DNA of 64,000 bases from positions 682,001 to 746,000 of the forward strand of contig NW_026912192.1 in assembly GCF_963662255.1 (NCBI RefSeq), in the 5' to 3' direction. How positions within the stretch are numbered: the stretch's first letter is position 1; every line of letters begins with the position of its first letter. The stretch comes from Cinclus cinclus. Lineage: Eukaryota; Chordata; Aves; Passeriformes; Cinclidae. The translations under genes and the position numbers were made by a program. Shown here piece after piece: positions 9,654 to 23,443 of the stretch. Below the pieces are notes generated by a model. It was not told the origin of the DNA. It made no database searches and was given only the letters and a program-made list of their open reading frames with translations.

Positions 9654-11032
9654 CGAACGGCAGCCAGCGAAGCTTCAGAACAGCAGGCTGTTCTGCTCAG
9701 CGTACGAGCCTGAAGTGAGTGGCAAGGGCTAAGGGGACAGTTCCAAGGCATCTAGCTTTCCTGCTAGCAATGCCATTTCTACCCTGCTGTGGAAAACATT
9801 GTCCTTTGCCCTTCTGCTCCGAGAGGCAGAGAGCACCTCGGCAGACGCAGTGCAGAGGGAAAGGACACAGTATCCGAGGGAGCGTGGCGCCGCTTAGGCG
9901 GGCAAAGCAGAAAGGTGCCGCCCGGCACTGGCTTTGACTCCCTGAGCTTCCTTGCTAGGACAGCAGCTGCCGAAAGCTGGCAACTAGGCTGCCAGAGTGC
10001 AGAATGTCGGCGGTCTGGCACGCCTGCTTGCCGAAAGCCAGTTTCAGCGAGACAGCGTGCTAGGCTCTGTTTCACAGCACCTTGGAGAACACGCCCTTGA
10101 AGAATGCCGTCTCTGTTCCGCAAAAGCTCTGCCACAGTGAAGGTGGAAGAAGCAGCCTGTGGCCACGGGCAGAGCTGGTCAACAGCTGCGCCTAACTTTG
10201 CCAAGCTGCGAGAGCATTCTCAGCCGAGTTCTGCTTTGACAGAGCTATTGCTGAACTTTTGCAGCCCCGGAGGCTGCTGAAACCAAGGCTGTGTTCTGCC
10301 TCTTCATTCTTGCCTTCCTGTTCTCCAGCGAGAAGTGAAGCTCTGGCACGTCATTCAGCTTTGCCGCCTCTCTGCACGGAAAGCACTAGACAGAACTAGT
10401 GTGCTTCGTGCATGCTCTCTCCTCGCTTTTATGGTCACTGCTCTGCTTTTTGCTTGGCAGCGTTCAAAGGGTCCACGGCATACCTCTTGCACAGCGAGAG
10501 GTGGCCGGCGAGGAATACTTGCTGGCTTAAGTCGTTCCATGCTCAAGGCATTCATCAGAGCAACACAATGGGGGAAAAGAGGGGGGAACATTGCAGGACA
10601 AATTTCTATGCTGGAACATGATTGTCTGCGAGACAGCTCTCCGCAGCGCTAGTATTTGGCCAGGCTGAAATCAGCGCCACGGGAAGCCAATCTGACAAGC
10701 GGAGTGCAACGAGCGCGGCGATACGGGGCCACTTGGCAGGTGGCCGAAGAAAGACGGCTGCCCCGCGAATGTGGTGCCAGAAGGCAAGTTTCAGCAGGGC
10801 GTTCCGGGCGAGCTTAATGTGTAGCCGCAGTTGTTCTAGGCGAGATTGTAGCCGAGAAGCTTTCCGTCTCCATTCACGAGACAAGAAAAGCAGAACGCAA
10901 TGGTCTAGAGGGTTGAGAAGAAAAGTGCTCGTAGCGAGCTCGTTGCGGCAGAAGCGAAAGCCAGGAGCGGCGTGCTCGCTGCGAGAAGTAGACGGCGCTT
11001 CGCCTCCTTGGGAAGGAAATCGCGTCTGGGCA
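9654..11032 (+). repeat. Satellite unit 8
   Basis: Differs at 389-390 TT and 1316G. Confidence 0.97.
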
Positions 11033-12411
11033 CGAACGGCAGCCAGCGAAGCTTCAGAACAGCAGGCTGTTCTGCTCAGCGTACGAGCCTGAAGTGAGTG
11101 GCAAGGGCTAAGGGGACAGTTCCAAGGCATCTAGCTTTCCTGCTAGCAATGCCATTTCTACCCTGCTGTGGAAAACATTGTCCTTTGCCCTTCTGCTCCG
11201 AGAGGCAGAGAGCACCTCGGCAGACGCAGTGCAGAGGGAAAGGACACAGTATCCGAGGGAGCGTGGCGCCGCTTAGGCGGGCAAAGCAGAAAGGTGCCGC
11301 CCGGCACTGGCTTTGACTCCCTGAGCTTCCTTGCTAGGACAGCAGCTGCCGAAAGCTGGCAACTAGGCTGCCAGAGTGCAGAATGTCGGCGGTCTGGCAC
11401 GCCTGCTTGCCGAAAGCCAGGATCAGCGAGACAGCGTGCTAGGCTCTGTTTCACAGCACCTTGGAGAACACGCCCTTGAAGAATGCCGTCTCTGTTCCGC
11501 AAAAGCTCTGCCACAGTGAAGGTGGAAGAAGCAGCCTGTGGCCACGGGCAGAGCTGGTCAACAGCTGCGCCTAACTTTGCCAAGCTGCGAGAGCATTCTC
11601 AGCCGAGTTCTGCTTTGACAGAGCTATTGCTGAACTTTTGCAGCCCCGGAGGCTGCTGAAACCAAGGCTGTGTTCTGCCTCTTCATTCTTGCCTTCCTGT
11701 TCTCCAGCGAGAAGTGAAGCTCTGGCACGTCATTCAGCTTTGCCGCCTCTCTGCACGGAAAGCACTAGACAGAACTAGTGTGCTTCGTGCATGCTCTCTC
11801 CTCGCTTTTATGGTCACTGCTCTGCTTTTTGCTTGGCAGCGTTCAAAGGGTCCACGGCATACCTCTTGCACAGCGAGAGGTGGCCGGCGAGGAATACTTG
11901 CTGGCTTAAGTCGTTCCATGCTCAAGGCATTCATCAGAGCAGCACAATGCGGGAAAAGAGGGGGGAACATTGCAGGACAAATTTCTATGCTGGAACATGA
12001 TTGTCTGCGAGACAGCTCTCCGCAGCGCTAGTATTTGGCCAGGCTGAAATCAGCGCCACGGGAAGCCAATCTGACAAGCGGAGTGCAACGAGCGCGGCGA
12101 TACGGGGCCACTTGGCAGGTGGCCGAAGAAAGACGGCTGCCCCGCGAATGTGGTGCCAGAAGGCAAGTTTCAGCAGGGCGTTCCGGGCGAGCTTAATGTG
12201 TAGCCGCAGTTGTTCTAGGCGAGATTGTAGCCGAGAAGCTTTCCGTCTCCATTCACGAGACAAGAAAAGCAGAACGCAATGGTCTAGAGGGTTGAGAAGA
12301 AAAGTGCTCGTAGCGAGCTCGTTGCGGCAGAAGCGAAAGCCAGGAGCAGCGTGCTCGCTGCGAGAAGTAGACGGCGCTTCGCCTCCTTGGGAAGGAAATC
12401 GCGTCTGGGCA
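11033..12411 (+). repeat. Satellite unit 9
   Basis: Differs at the linked pair 910G/918C only. Confidence 0.97.
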
Positions 12412-13790
12412 CGAACGGCAGCCAGCGAAGCTTCAGAACAGCAGGCTGTTCTGCTCAGCGTACGAGCCTGAAGTGAGTGGCAAGGGCTAAGGGGACAGTT
12501 CCAAGGCATCTAGCTTTCCTGCTAGCAATGCCATTTCTACCCTGCTGTGGAAAACATTGTCCTTTGCCCTTCTGCTCCGAGAGGCAGAGAGCACCTCGGC
12601 AGACGCAGTGCAGAGGGAAAGGACACAGTATCCGAGGGAGCGTGGCGCCGCTTAGGCGGGCAAAGCAGAAAGGTGCCGCCCGGCACTGGCTTTGACTCCC
12701 TGAGCTTCCTTGCTAGGACAGCAGCTGCCGAAAGCTGGCAACTAGGCTGCCAGAGTGCAGAATGTCGGCGGTCTGGCACGCCTGCTTGCCGAAAGCCAGT
12801 TTCAGCGAGACAGCGTGCTAGGCTCTGTTTCACAGCACCTTGGAGAACACGCCCTTGAAGAATGCCGTCTCTGTTCCGCAAAAGCTCTGCCACAGTGAAG
12901 GTGGAAGAAGCAGCCTGTGGCCACGGGCAGAGCTGGTCAACAGCTGCGCCTAACTTTGCCAAGCTGCGAGAGCATTCTCAGCCGAGTTCTGCTTTGACAG
13001 AGCTATTGCTGAACTTTTGCAGCCCCGGAGGCTGCTGAAACCAAGGCTGTGTTCTGCCTCTTCATTCTTGCCTTCCTGTTCTCCAGCGAGAAGTGAAGCT
13101 CTGGCACGTCATTCAGCTTTGCCGCCTCTCTGCACGGAAAGCACTAGACAGAACTAGTGTGCTTCGTGCATGCTCTCTCCTCGCTTTTATGGTCACTGCT
13201 CTGCTTTTTGCTTGGCAGCGTTCAAAGGGTCCACGGCATACCTCTTGCACAGCGAGAGGTGGCCGGCGAGGAATACTTGCTGGCTTAAGTCGTTCCATGC
13301 TCAAGGCATTCATCAGAGCAACACAATGGGGGAAAAGAGGGGGGAACATTGCAGGACAAATTTCTATGCTGGAACATGATTGTCTGCGAGACAGCTCTCC
13401 GCAGCGCTAGTATTTGGCCAGGCTGAAATCAGCGCCACGGGAAGCCAATCTGACAAGCGGAGTGCAACGAGCGCGGCGATACGGGGCCACTTGGCAGGTG
13501 GCCGAAGAAAGACGGCTGCCCCGCGAATGTGGTGCCAGAAGGCAAGTTTCAGCAGGGCGTTCCGGGCGAGCTTAATGTGTAGCCGCAGTTGTTCTAGGCG
13601 AGATTGTAGCCGAGAAGCTTTCCGTCTCCATTCACGAGACAAGAAAAGCAGAACGCAATGGTCTAGAGGGTTGAGAAGAAAAGTGCTCGTAGCGAGCTCG
13701 TTGCGGCAGAAGCGAAAGCCAGGAGCAGCGTGCTCGCTGCGAGAAGTAGACGGCGCTTCGCCTCCTTGGGAAGGAAATCGCGTCTGGGCA
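12412..13790 (+). repeat. Satellite unit 10
   Basis: Differs at 389-390 TT only. Confidence 0.97.
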
Positions 13791-15169
13791 CGAACGGCAG
13801 CCAGCGAAGCTTCAGAACAGCAGGCTGTTCTGCTCAGCGTACGAGCCTGAAGTGAGTGGCAAGGGCTAAGGGGACAGTTCCAAGGCATCTAGCTTTCCTG
13901 CTAGCAATGCCATTTCTACCCTGCTGTGGAAAACATTGTCCTTTGCCCTTCTGCTCCGAGAGGCAGAGAGCACCTCGGCAGACGCAGTGCAGAGGGAAAG
14001 GACACAGTATCCGAGGGAGCGTGGCGCCGCTTAGGCGGGCAAAGCAGAAAGGTGCCGCCCGGCACTGGCTTTGACTCCCTGAGCTTCCTTGCTAGGACAG
14101 CAGCTGCCGAAAGCTGGCAACTAGGCTGCCAGAGTGCAGAATGTCGGCGGTCTGGCACGCCTGCTTGCCGAAAGCCAGGATCAGCGAGACAGCGTGCTAG
14201 GCTCTGTTTCACAGCACCTTGGAGAACACGCCCTTGAAGAATGCCGTCTCTGTTCCGCAAAAGCTCTGCCACAGTGAAGGTGGAAGAAGCAGCCTGTGGC
14301 CACGGGCAGAGCTGGTCAACAGCTGCGCCTAACTTTCCCAAGCTGCGAGAGCATTCTCAGCCGAGTTCTGCTTTGACAGAGCTATTGCTGAACTTTTGCA
14401 GCCCCGGAGGCTGCTGAAACCAAGGCTGTGTTCTGCCTCTTCATTCTTGCCTTCCTGTTCTCCAGCGAGAAGTGAAGCTCTGGCACGTCATTCAGCTTTG
14501 CCGCCTCTCTGCACGGAAAGCACTAGACAGAACTAGTGTGCTTCGTGCATGCTCTCTCCTCGCTTTTATGGTCACTGCTCTGCTTTTTGCTTGGCAGCGT
14601 TCAAAGGGTCCACGGCATACCTCTTGCACAGCGAGAGGTGGCCGGCGAGGAATACTTGCTGGCTTAAGTCGTTCCATGCTCAAGGCATTCATCAGAGCAA
14701 CACAATGGGGGAAAAGAGGGGGGAACATTGCAGGACAAATTTCTATGCTGGAACATGATTGTCTGCGAGACAGCTCTCCGCAGCGCTAGTATTTGGCCAG
14801 GCTGAAATCAGCGCCACGGGAAGCCAATCTGACAAGCGGAGTGCAACGAGCGCGGCGATACGGGGCCACTTGGCAGGTGGCCGAAGAAAGACGGCTGCCC
14901 CGCGAATGTGGTGCCAGAAGGCAAGTTTCAGCAGGGCGTTCCGGGCGAGCTTAATGTGTAGCCGCAGTTGTTCTAGGCGAGATTGTAGCCGAGAAGCTTT
15001 CCGTCTCCATTCACGAGACAAGAAAAGCAGAACGCAATGGTCTAGAGGGTTGAGAAGAAAAGTGCTCGTAGCGAGCTCGTTGCGGCAGAAGCGAAAGCCA
15101 GGAGCGGCGTGCTCGCTGCGAGAAGTAGACGGCGCTTCGCCTCCTTGGGAAGGAAATCGCGTCTGGGCA
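13791..15169 (+). repeat. Satellite unit 11
   Basis: Differs at 547C and 1316G. Confidence 0.97.
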
Positions 15170-16548
15170 CGAACGGCAGCCAGCGAAGCTTCAGAACAGC
15201 AGGCTGTTCTGCTCAGCGTACGAGCCTGAAGTGAGTGGCAAGGGCTAAGGGGACAGTTCCAAGGCATCTAGCTTTCCTGCTAGCAATGCCATTTCTACCC
15301 TGCTGTGGAAAACATTGTCCTTTGCCCTTCTGCTCCGAGAGGCAGAGAGCACCTCGGCAGACGCAGTGCAGAGGGAAAGGACACAGTATCCGAGGGAGCG
15401 TGGCGCCGCTTAGGCGGGCAAAGCAGAAAGGTGCCGCCCGGCACTGGCTTTGACTCCCTGAGCTTCCTTGCTAGGACAGCAGCTGCCGAAAGCTGGCAAC
15501 TAGGCTGCCAGAGTGCAGAATGTCGGCGGTCTGGCACGCCTGCTTGCCGAAAGCCAGGATCAGCGAGACAGCGTGCTAGGCTCTGTTTCACAGCACCTTG
15601 GAGAACACGCCCTTGAAGAATGCCGTCTCTGTTCCGCAAAAGCTCTGCCACAGTGAAGGTGGAAGAAGCAGCCTGTGGCCACGGGCAGAGCTGGTCAACA
15701 GCTGCGCCTAACTTTGCCAAGCTGCGAGAGCATTCTCAGCCGAGTTCTGCTTTGACAGAGCTATTGCTTAACTTTTGCAGCCCCGGAGGCTGCTGAAACC
15801 AAGGCTGTGTTCTGCCTCTTCATTCTTGCCTTCCTGTTCTCCAGCGAGAAGTGAAGCTCTGGCACGTCATTCAGCTTTGCCGCCTCTCTGCACGGAAAGC
15901 ACTAGACAGAACTAGTGTGCTTCGTGCATGCTCTCTCCTCGCTTTTATGGTCACTGCTCTGCTTTTTGCTTGGCAGCGTTCAAAGGGTCCACGGCATACC
16001 TCTTGCACAGCGAGAGGTGGCCGGCGAGGAATACTTGCTGGCTTAAGTCGTTCCATGCTCAAGGCATTCATCAGAGCAACACAATGGGGGAAAAGAGGGG
16101 GGAACATTGCAGGACAAATTTCTATGCTGGAACATGATTGTCTGCGAGACAGCTCTCCGCAGCGCTAGTATTTGGCCAGGCTGAAATCAGCGCCACGGGA
16201 AGCCAATCTGACAAGCGGAGTGCAACGAGCGCGGCGATATGGGGCCACTTGGCAGGTGGCCGAAGAAAGACGGCTGCCCCGCGAATGTGGTGCCAGAAGG
16301 CAAGTTTCAGCAGGGCGTTCCGGGCGAGCTTAATGTGTAGCCGCAGTTGTTCTAGGCGAGATTGTAGCCGAGAAGCTTTCCGTCTCCATTCACGAGACAA
16401 GAAAAGCAGAACGCAATGGTCTAGAGGGTTGAGAAGAAAAGTGCTCGTAGCGAGCTCGTTGCGGCAGAAGCGAAAGCCAGGAGCGGCGTGGTCGCTGCGA
16501 GAAGTAGACGGCGCTTCGCCTCCTTGGGAAGGAAATCGCGTCTGGGCA
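15170..16548 (+). repeat. Satellite unit 12
   Basis: Carries 1071T, 1316G and 1322G, plus private G-to-T at p600 (window 15769). Confidence 0.97.
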
Positions 16549-17927
16549 CGAACGGCAGCCAGCGAAGCTTCAGAACAGCAGGCTGTTCTGCTCAGCGTAC
16601 GAGCCTGAAGTGAGTGGCAAGGGCTAAGGGGACAGTTCCAAGGCATCTAGCTTTCCTGCTAGCAATGCCATTTCTACCCTGCTGTGGAAAACATTGTCCT
16701 TTGCCCTTCTGCTCCGAGAGGCAGAGAGCACCTCGGCAGACGCAGTGCAGAGGGAAAGGACACAGTATCCGAGGGAGCGTGGCGCCGCTTAGGCGGGCAA
16801 AGCAGAAAGGTGCCGCCCGGCACTGGCTTTGACTCCCTGAGCTTCCTTGCTAGGACAGCAGCTGCCGAAAGCTGGCAACTAGGCTGCCAGAGTGCAGAAT
16901 GTCGGCGGTCTGGCACGCCTGCTTGCCGAAAGCCAGGATCAGCGAGACAGCGTGCTAGGCTCTGTTTCACAGCCCCTTGGAGAACACGCCCTTGAAGAAT
17001 GCCGTCTCTGTTCCGCAAAAGCTCTGCCACAGTGAAGGTGGAAGAAGCAGCCTGTGGCCACGGGCAGAGCTGGTCAACAGCTGCGCCTAACTTTCCCAAG
17101 CTGCGAGAGCATTCTCAGCCGAGTTCTGCTTTGACAGAGCTATTGCTGAACTTTTGCAGTCCCGGAGGCTGCTGAAACCAAGGCTGTGTTCTGCCTCTTC
17201 ATTCTTGCCTTCCTGTTCTCCAGCGAGAAGTGAAGCTCTGGCACGGCATTCAGCTTTGCCGCCTCTCTGCACGGAAAGCACTAGACAGAACTAGTGTGCT
17301 TCGTGCATGCTCTCTCCTCGCTTTTATGGTCACTGCTCTGCTTTTTGCTTGGCAGCGTTCAAAGGGTCCACGGCATACCTCTTGCACAGCGAGAGGTGGC
17401 CGGCGAGGAATACTTGCTGGCTTAAGTCGTTCCATGCTCAAGGCATTCATCAGAGCAGCACAATGCGGGAAAAGAGGGGGGAACATTGCAGGACAAATTT
17501 CTATGCTGGAACATGATTGTCTGCGAGACAGCTCTCCGCAGCGCTAGTATTTGGCCAGGCTGAAATCAGCGCCACGGGAAGCCAATCTGACAAGCGGAGT
17601 GCAACGAGCGCGGCGATACGGGGCCACTTGGCAGGTGGCCGAAGAAAGACGGCTGCCCCGCGAATGTGGTGCCAGAAGGCAAGTTTCAGCAGGGCGTTCC
17701 GGGCGAGCTTAATGTGTAGCCGCAGTTGTTCTAGGCGAGATTGTAGCCGAGAAGCTTTCCGTCTCCATTCACGAGACAAGAAAAGCAGAACGCAATGGTC
17801 TAGAGGGTTGAGAAGAAAAGTGCTCGTAGCGAGCTCGTTGCGGCAGAAGCGAAAGCCAGGAGCAGCGTGCTCGCTGCGAGAAGTAGACGGCGCTTCGCCT
17901 CCTTGGGAAGGAAATCGCGTCTGGGCA
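16549..17927 (+). repeat. Satellite unit 13
   Basis: Carries 426C, 547C, 612T, 698G and 910G/918C. Unit 17 has the same set, with 1316G and 1322G added. Confidence 0.97.
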
Positions 17928-19306
17928 CGAACGGCAGCCAGCGAAGCTTCAGAACAGCAGGCTGTTCTGCTCAGCGTACGAGCCTGAAGTGAGTGGCAAG
18001 GGCTAAGGGGACAGTTCCAAGGCATCTAGCTTTCCTGCTAGCAATGCCATTTCTACCCTGCTGTGGAAAACATTGTCCTTTGCCCTTCTGCTCCGAGAGG
18101 CAGAGAGCACCTCGGCAGACGCAGTGCAGAGGGAAAGGACACAGTATCCGAGGGAGCGTGGCGCTGCTTAGGCGGGCAAAGCAGAAAGGTGCCGCCCGGC
18201 ACTGGCTTTGACTCCCTGAGCTTCCTTGCTAGGACAGCAGCTGCCGAAAGCTGGCAACTAGGCTGCCAGAGTGCAGAATGTCGGCGGTCTGGCACGCCTG
18301 CTTGCCGAAAGCCAGTTTCAGCGAGACAGCGTGCTAGGCTCTGTTTCACAGCACCTTGGAGAACACGCCCTTGAAGAATGCCGTCTCTGTTCCGCAAAAG
18401 CTCTGCCACAGTGAAGGTGGAAGAAGCAGCCTGTGGCCACGGGCAGAGCTGGTCAACAGCTGCGCCTAACTTTGCCAAGCTGCGAGAGCATTCTCAGCCG
18501 AGTTCTGCTTTGACAGAGCTATTGCTGAACTTTTGCAGCCCCGGAGGCTGCTGAAACCAAGGCTGTGTTCTGCCTCTTCATTCTTGCCTTCCTGTGCTCC
18601 AGCGAGAAGTGAAGCTCTGGCACGGCATTCAGCTTTGCCGCCTCTCTGCACGGAAAGCACTAGACAGAACTAGTGTGCTTCGTGCATGCTCTCTCCTCGC
18701 TTTTATGGTCACTGCTCTGCTTTTTGCTTGGCAGCGTTCAAAGGGTCCACGGCATACCTCTTGCACAGCGAGAGGTGGCCGGCGAGGAATACTTGCTGGC
18801 TTAAGTCGTTCCATGCTCAAGGCATTCATCAGAGCAACACAATGGGGGAAAAGAGGGGGGAACATTGCAGGACAAATTTCTATGCTGGAACATGATTGTC
18901 TGCGAGACAGCTCTCCGCAGCGCTAGTATTTGGCCAGGCTGAAATCAGCGCCACGGGAAGCCAATCTGACAAGCGGAGTGCAACGAGCGCGGCGATACGG
19001 GGCCACTTGGCAGGTGGCCGAAGAAAGACGGCTGCCCCGCGAATGTGGTGCCAGAAGGCAAGTTTCAGCAGGGCGTTCCGGGCGAGCTTAATGTGTAGCC
19101 GCAGTTGTTCTAGGCGAGATTGTAGCAGAGAAGCTTTCCGTCTCCATTCACGAGACAAGAAAAGCAGAACGCAATGGTCTAGAGGGTTGAGAAGAAAAGT
19201 GCTCGTAGCGAGCTCGTTGCGGCAGAAGCGAAAGCCAGGAGCGGCGTGGTCGCTGCGAGAAGTAGACGGCGCTTCGCCTCCTTGGGAAGGAAATCGCGTC
19301 TGGGCA
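17928..19306 (+). repeat. Satellite unit 14
   Basis: Carries 238T, TT, 669G, 698G, 1316G and 1322G, plus private C-to-A at p1200 (window 19127), which removes one CGAGA copy. Its closest relative is unit 18. Confidence 0.97.
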
Positions 19307-20685
19307 CGAACGGCAGCCAGCGAAGCTTCAGAACAGCAGGCTGTTCTGCTCAGCGTACGAGCCTGAAGTGAGTGGCAAGGGCTAAGGGGACAGTGCCAAG
19401 GCATCTAGCTTTCCTGCTAGCAATGCCATTTCTACCCTGCTGTGGAAAACATTGTCCTTTGCCCTTCTGCTCCGAGAGGCAGAGAGCACCTCGGCAGACG
19501 CAGTGCAGAGGGAAAGGACACAGTATCCGAGGGAGCGTGGCGCCGCGTAGGCGGGCAAAGCAGAAAGGTGCCGCCCGGCACTGGCTTTGACTCCCTGAGC
19601 TTCCTTGCTAGGACAGCAGCTGCCGAAAGCTGGCAACTAGGCTGCCAGAGTGCAGAATGTCGGCGGTCTGGCACGCCTGCTTGCCGAAAGCCAGGATCAG
19701 CGAGACAGCGTGCTAGGCTCTGTTTCACAGCACCTTGGAGAACACGCCCTTGAAGAATGCCGTCTCTGTTCCGCAAAAGCTCTGCCACAGTGAAGGTGGA
19801 AGAAGCAGCCTGTGGCCACGGGCAGAGCTGGTCAACAGCTGCGCCTAACTTTGCCAAGCTGCGAGAGCATTCTCAGCCGAGTTCTGCTTTGACAGAGCTA
19901 TTGCTGAACTTTTGCAGCCCCGGAGGCTGCTGAAACCAAGGCTGTGTTCTGCCTCTTCATTCTTGCCTTCCTGTTCTCCAGCGAGAAGTGAAGCTCTGGC
20001 ACGTCATTCAGCTTTGCCGCCTCTCTGCACGGAAAGCACTAGACAGAACTAGTGTGCTTCGTGCATGCTCTCTCCTCGCTTTTATGGTCACTGCTCTGCT
20101 TTTTGCTTGGCAGCGTTCAAAGGGTCCACGGCATACCTCTTGCACAGCGAGAGGTGGCCGGCGAGGAATACTTGCTGGCTTAAGTCGTTCCATGCTCAAG
20201 GCATTCATCAGAGCAGCACAATGCGGGAAAAGAGGGGGGAACATTGCAGGACAAATTTCTATGCTGGAACATGATTGTCTGCGAGACAGCTCTCCGCAGC
20301 GCTAGTATTTGGCCAGGCTGAAATCAGCGCCACGGGAAGCCAATCTGACAAGCGGAGTGCAACGAGCGCGGCGATACGGGGCCACTTGGCAGGTGGCCGA
20401 AGAAAGACGGCTGCCCCGCGAATGTGGTGCCAGAAGGCAAGTTTCAGCAGGGCGTTCCGGGCGAGCTTAATGTGTAGCCGCAGTTGTTCTAGGCGAGATT
20501 GTAGCCGAGAAGCTTTCCGTCTCCATTCACGAGACAAGAAAAGCAGAACGCAATGGTCTAGAGGGTTGAGAAGAAAAGTGCTCGTAGCGAGCTCGTTGCG
20601 GCAGAAGCGAAAGCCAGGAGCAGCGTGCTCGCTGCGAGAAGTAGACGGCGCTTCGCCTCCTTGGGAAGGAAATCGCGTCTGGGCA
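19307..20685 (+). repeat. Satellite unit 15
   Basis: Carries 241G, shared only with unit 19, and 910G/918C, plus private T-to-G at p89 (window 19395). Confidence 0.97.
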
Positions 20686-22064
20686 CGAACGGCAGCCAGC
20701 GAAGCTTCAGAACAGCAGGCTGTTCTGCTCAGCGTACGAGCCTGAAGTGAGTGGCAAGGGCTAAGGGGACAGTTCCAAGGCATCTAGCTTTCCTGCTAGC
20801 AATGCCATTTCTACCCTGCTGTGGAAAACATTGTCCTTTGCCCTTCTGCTCCGAGAGGCAGAGAGCACCTCGGCAGACGCAGTGCAGAGGGAAAGGACAC
20901 AGTATCCGAGGGAGCGTGGCGCCGCTTAGGCGGGCAAAGCAGAAAGGTGCCGCCCGGCACTGGCTTTGACTCCCTGAGCTTCCTTGCTAGGACAGCAGCT
21001 GCCGAAAGCTGGCAACTAGGCTGCCAGAGTGCAGAATGTCGGCGGTCTGGCACGCCTGCTTGCCGAAAGCCAGGATCAGCGAGACAGCGTGCTAGGCTCT
21101 GTTTCACAGCACCTTGGAGAACACGCCCTTGAAGAATGCCGTCTCTGTTCCGCAAAAGCTCTGCCACAGTGAAGGTGGAAGAAGCAGCCTGTGGCCACGG
21201 GCAGAGCTGGTCAACAGCTGCGCCTAACTTTGCCAAGCTGCGAGAGCATTCTCAGCCGAGTTCTGCTTTGACAGAGCTATTGCTGAACTTTTGCAGCCCC
21301 GGAGGCTGCTGAAACCAAGGCTGTGTTCTGCCTCTTCATTCTTGCCTTCCTGTTCTCCAGCGAGAAGTGAAGCTCTGGCACGTCATTCAGCTTTGCCGCC
21401 TCTCTGCACGGAAAGCACTAGACAGAACTAGTGTGCTTCGTGCATGCTCTCTCCTCGCTTTTATGGTCACTGCTCTGCTTTTTGCTTGGCAGCGTTCAAA
21501 GGGTCCACGGCATACCTCTTGCACAGCGAGAGGTGGCCGGCGAGGAATACTTGCTGGCTTAAGTCGTTCCATGCTCAAGGCATTCATCAGAGCAGCACAA
21601 TGCGGGAAAAGAGGGGGGAACATTGCAGGACAAATTTCTATGCTGGAACATGATTGTCTGCGAGACAGCTCTCCGCAGCGCTAGTATTTGGCCAGGCTGA
21701 AATCAGCGCCACGGGAAGCCAATCTGACAAGCGGAGTGCAACGAGCGCGGCGATACGGGGCCACTTGGCAGGTGGCCGAAGAAAGACGGCTGCCCCGCGA
21801 ATGTGGTGCCAGAAGGCAAGTTTCAGCAGGGCGTTCCGGGCGAGCTTAATGTGTAGCCGCAGTTGTTCTAGGCGAGATTGTAGCCGAGAAGCTTTCCGTC
21901 TCCATTCACGAGACAAGAAAAGCAGAACGCAATGGTCTAGAGGGTTGAGAAGAAAAGTGCTCGTAGCGAGCTCGTTGCGGCAGAAGCGAAAGCCAGGAGC
22001 GGCGTGCTCGCTGCGAGAAGTAGACGGCGCTTCGCCTCCTTGGGAAGGAAATCGCGTCTGGGCA
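20686..22064 (+). repeat. Satellite unit 16
   Basis: Differs at 910G/918C and 1316G; same state as unit 42. Confidence 0.97.
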
Positions 22065-23443
22065 CGAACGGCAGCCAGCGAAGCTTCAGAACAGCAGGCT
22101 GTTCTGCTCAGCGTACGAGCCTGAAGTGAGTGGCAAGGGCTAAGGGGACAGTTCCAAGGCATCTAGCTTTCCTGCTAGCAATGCCATTTCTACCCTGCTG
22201 TGGAAAACATTGTCCTTTGCCCTTCTGCTCCGAGAGGCAGAGAGCACCTCGGCAGACGCAGTGCAGAGGGAAAGGACACAGTATCCGAGGGAGCGTGGCG
22301 CCGCTTAGGCGGGCAAAGCAGAAAGGTGCCGCCCGGCACTGGCTTTGACTCCCTGAGCTTCCTTGCTAGGACAGCAGCTGCCGAAAGCTGGCAACTAGGC
22401 TGCCAGAGTGCAGAATGTCGGCGGTCTGGCACGCCTGCTTGCCGAAAGCCAGGATCAGCGAGACAGCGTGCTAGGCTCTGTTTCACAGCCCCTTGGAGAA
22501 CACGCCCTTGAAGAATGCCGTCTCTGTTCCGCAAAAGCTCTGCCACAGTGAAGGTGGAAGAAGCAGCCTGTGGCCACGGGCAGAGCTGGTCAACAGCTGC
22601 GCCTAACTTTCCCAAGCTGCGAGAGCATTCTCAGCCGAGTTCTGCTTTGACAGAGCTATTGCTGAACTTTTGCAGTCCCGGAGGCTGCTGAAACCAAGGC
22701 TGTGTTCTGCCTCTTCATTCTTGCCTTCCTGTTCTCCAGCGAGAAGTGAAGCTCTGGCACGGCATTCAGCTTTGCCGCCTCTCTGCACGGAAAGCACTAG
22801 ACAGAACTAGTGTGCTTCGTGCATGCTCTCTCCTCGCTTTTATGGTCACTGCTCTGCTTTTTGCTTGGCAGCGTTCAAAGGGTCCACGGCATACCTCTTG
22901 CACAGCGAGAGGTGGCCGGCGAGGAATACTTGCTGGCTTAAGTCGTTCCATGCTCAAGGCATTCATCAGAGCAGCACAATGCGGGAAAAGAGGGGGGAAC
23001 ATTGCAGGACAAATTTCTATGCTGGAACATGATTGTCTGCGAGACAGCTCTCCGCAGCGCTAGTATTTGGCCAGGCTGAAATCAGCGCCACGGGAAGCCA
23101 ATCTGACAAGCGGAGTGCAACGAGCGCGGCGATACGGGGCCACTTGGCAGGTGGCCGAAGAAAGACGGCTGCCCCGCGAATGTGGTGCCAGAAGGCAAGT
23201 TTCAGCAGGGCGTTCCGGGCGAGCTTAATGTGTAGCCGCAGTTGTTCTAGGCGAGATTGTAGCCGAGAAGCTTTCCGTCTCCATTCACGAGACAAGAAAA
23301 GCAGAACGCAATGGTCTAGAGGGTTGAGAAGAAAAGTGCTCGTAGCGAGCTCGTTGCGGCAGAAGCGAAAGCCAGGAGCGGCGTGGTCGCTGCGAGAAGT
23401 AGACGGCGCTTCGCCTCCTTGGGAAGGAAATCGCGTCTGGGCA
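22065..23443 (+). repeat. Satellite unit 17
   Basis: Carries 426C, 547C, 612T, 698G, 910G/918C, 1316G and 1322G. It is the four-units-later counterpart of unit 13. Confidence 0.97.

Larger units (their letters stand above)
4138..15169. repeat. Alternating (dimeric) zone at p389-390, units 4-11
   Basis: The linked dinucleotide alternates strictly TT, GA, TT, GA through eight consecutive units. Other sites do not follow the alternation as cleanly, so this is an old dimeric periodicity partly erased by later conversion. Confidence 0.65.
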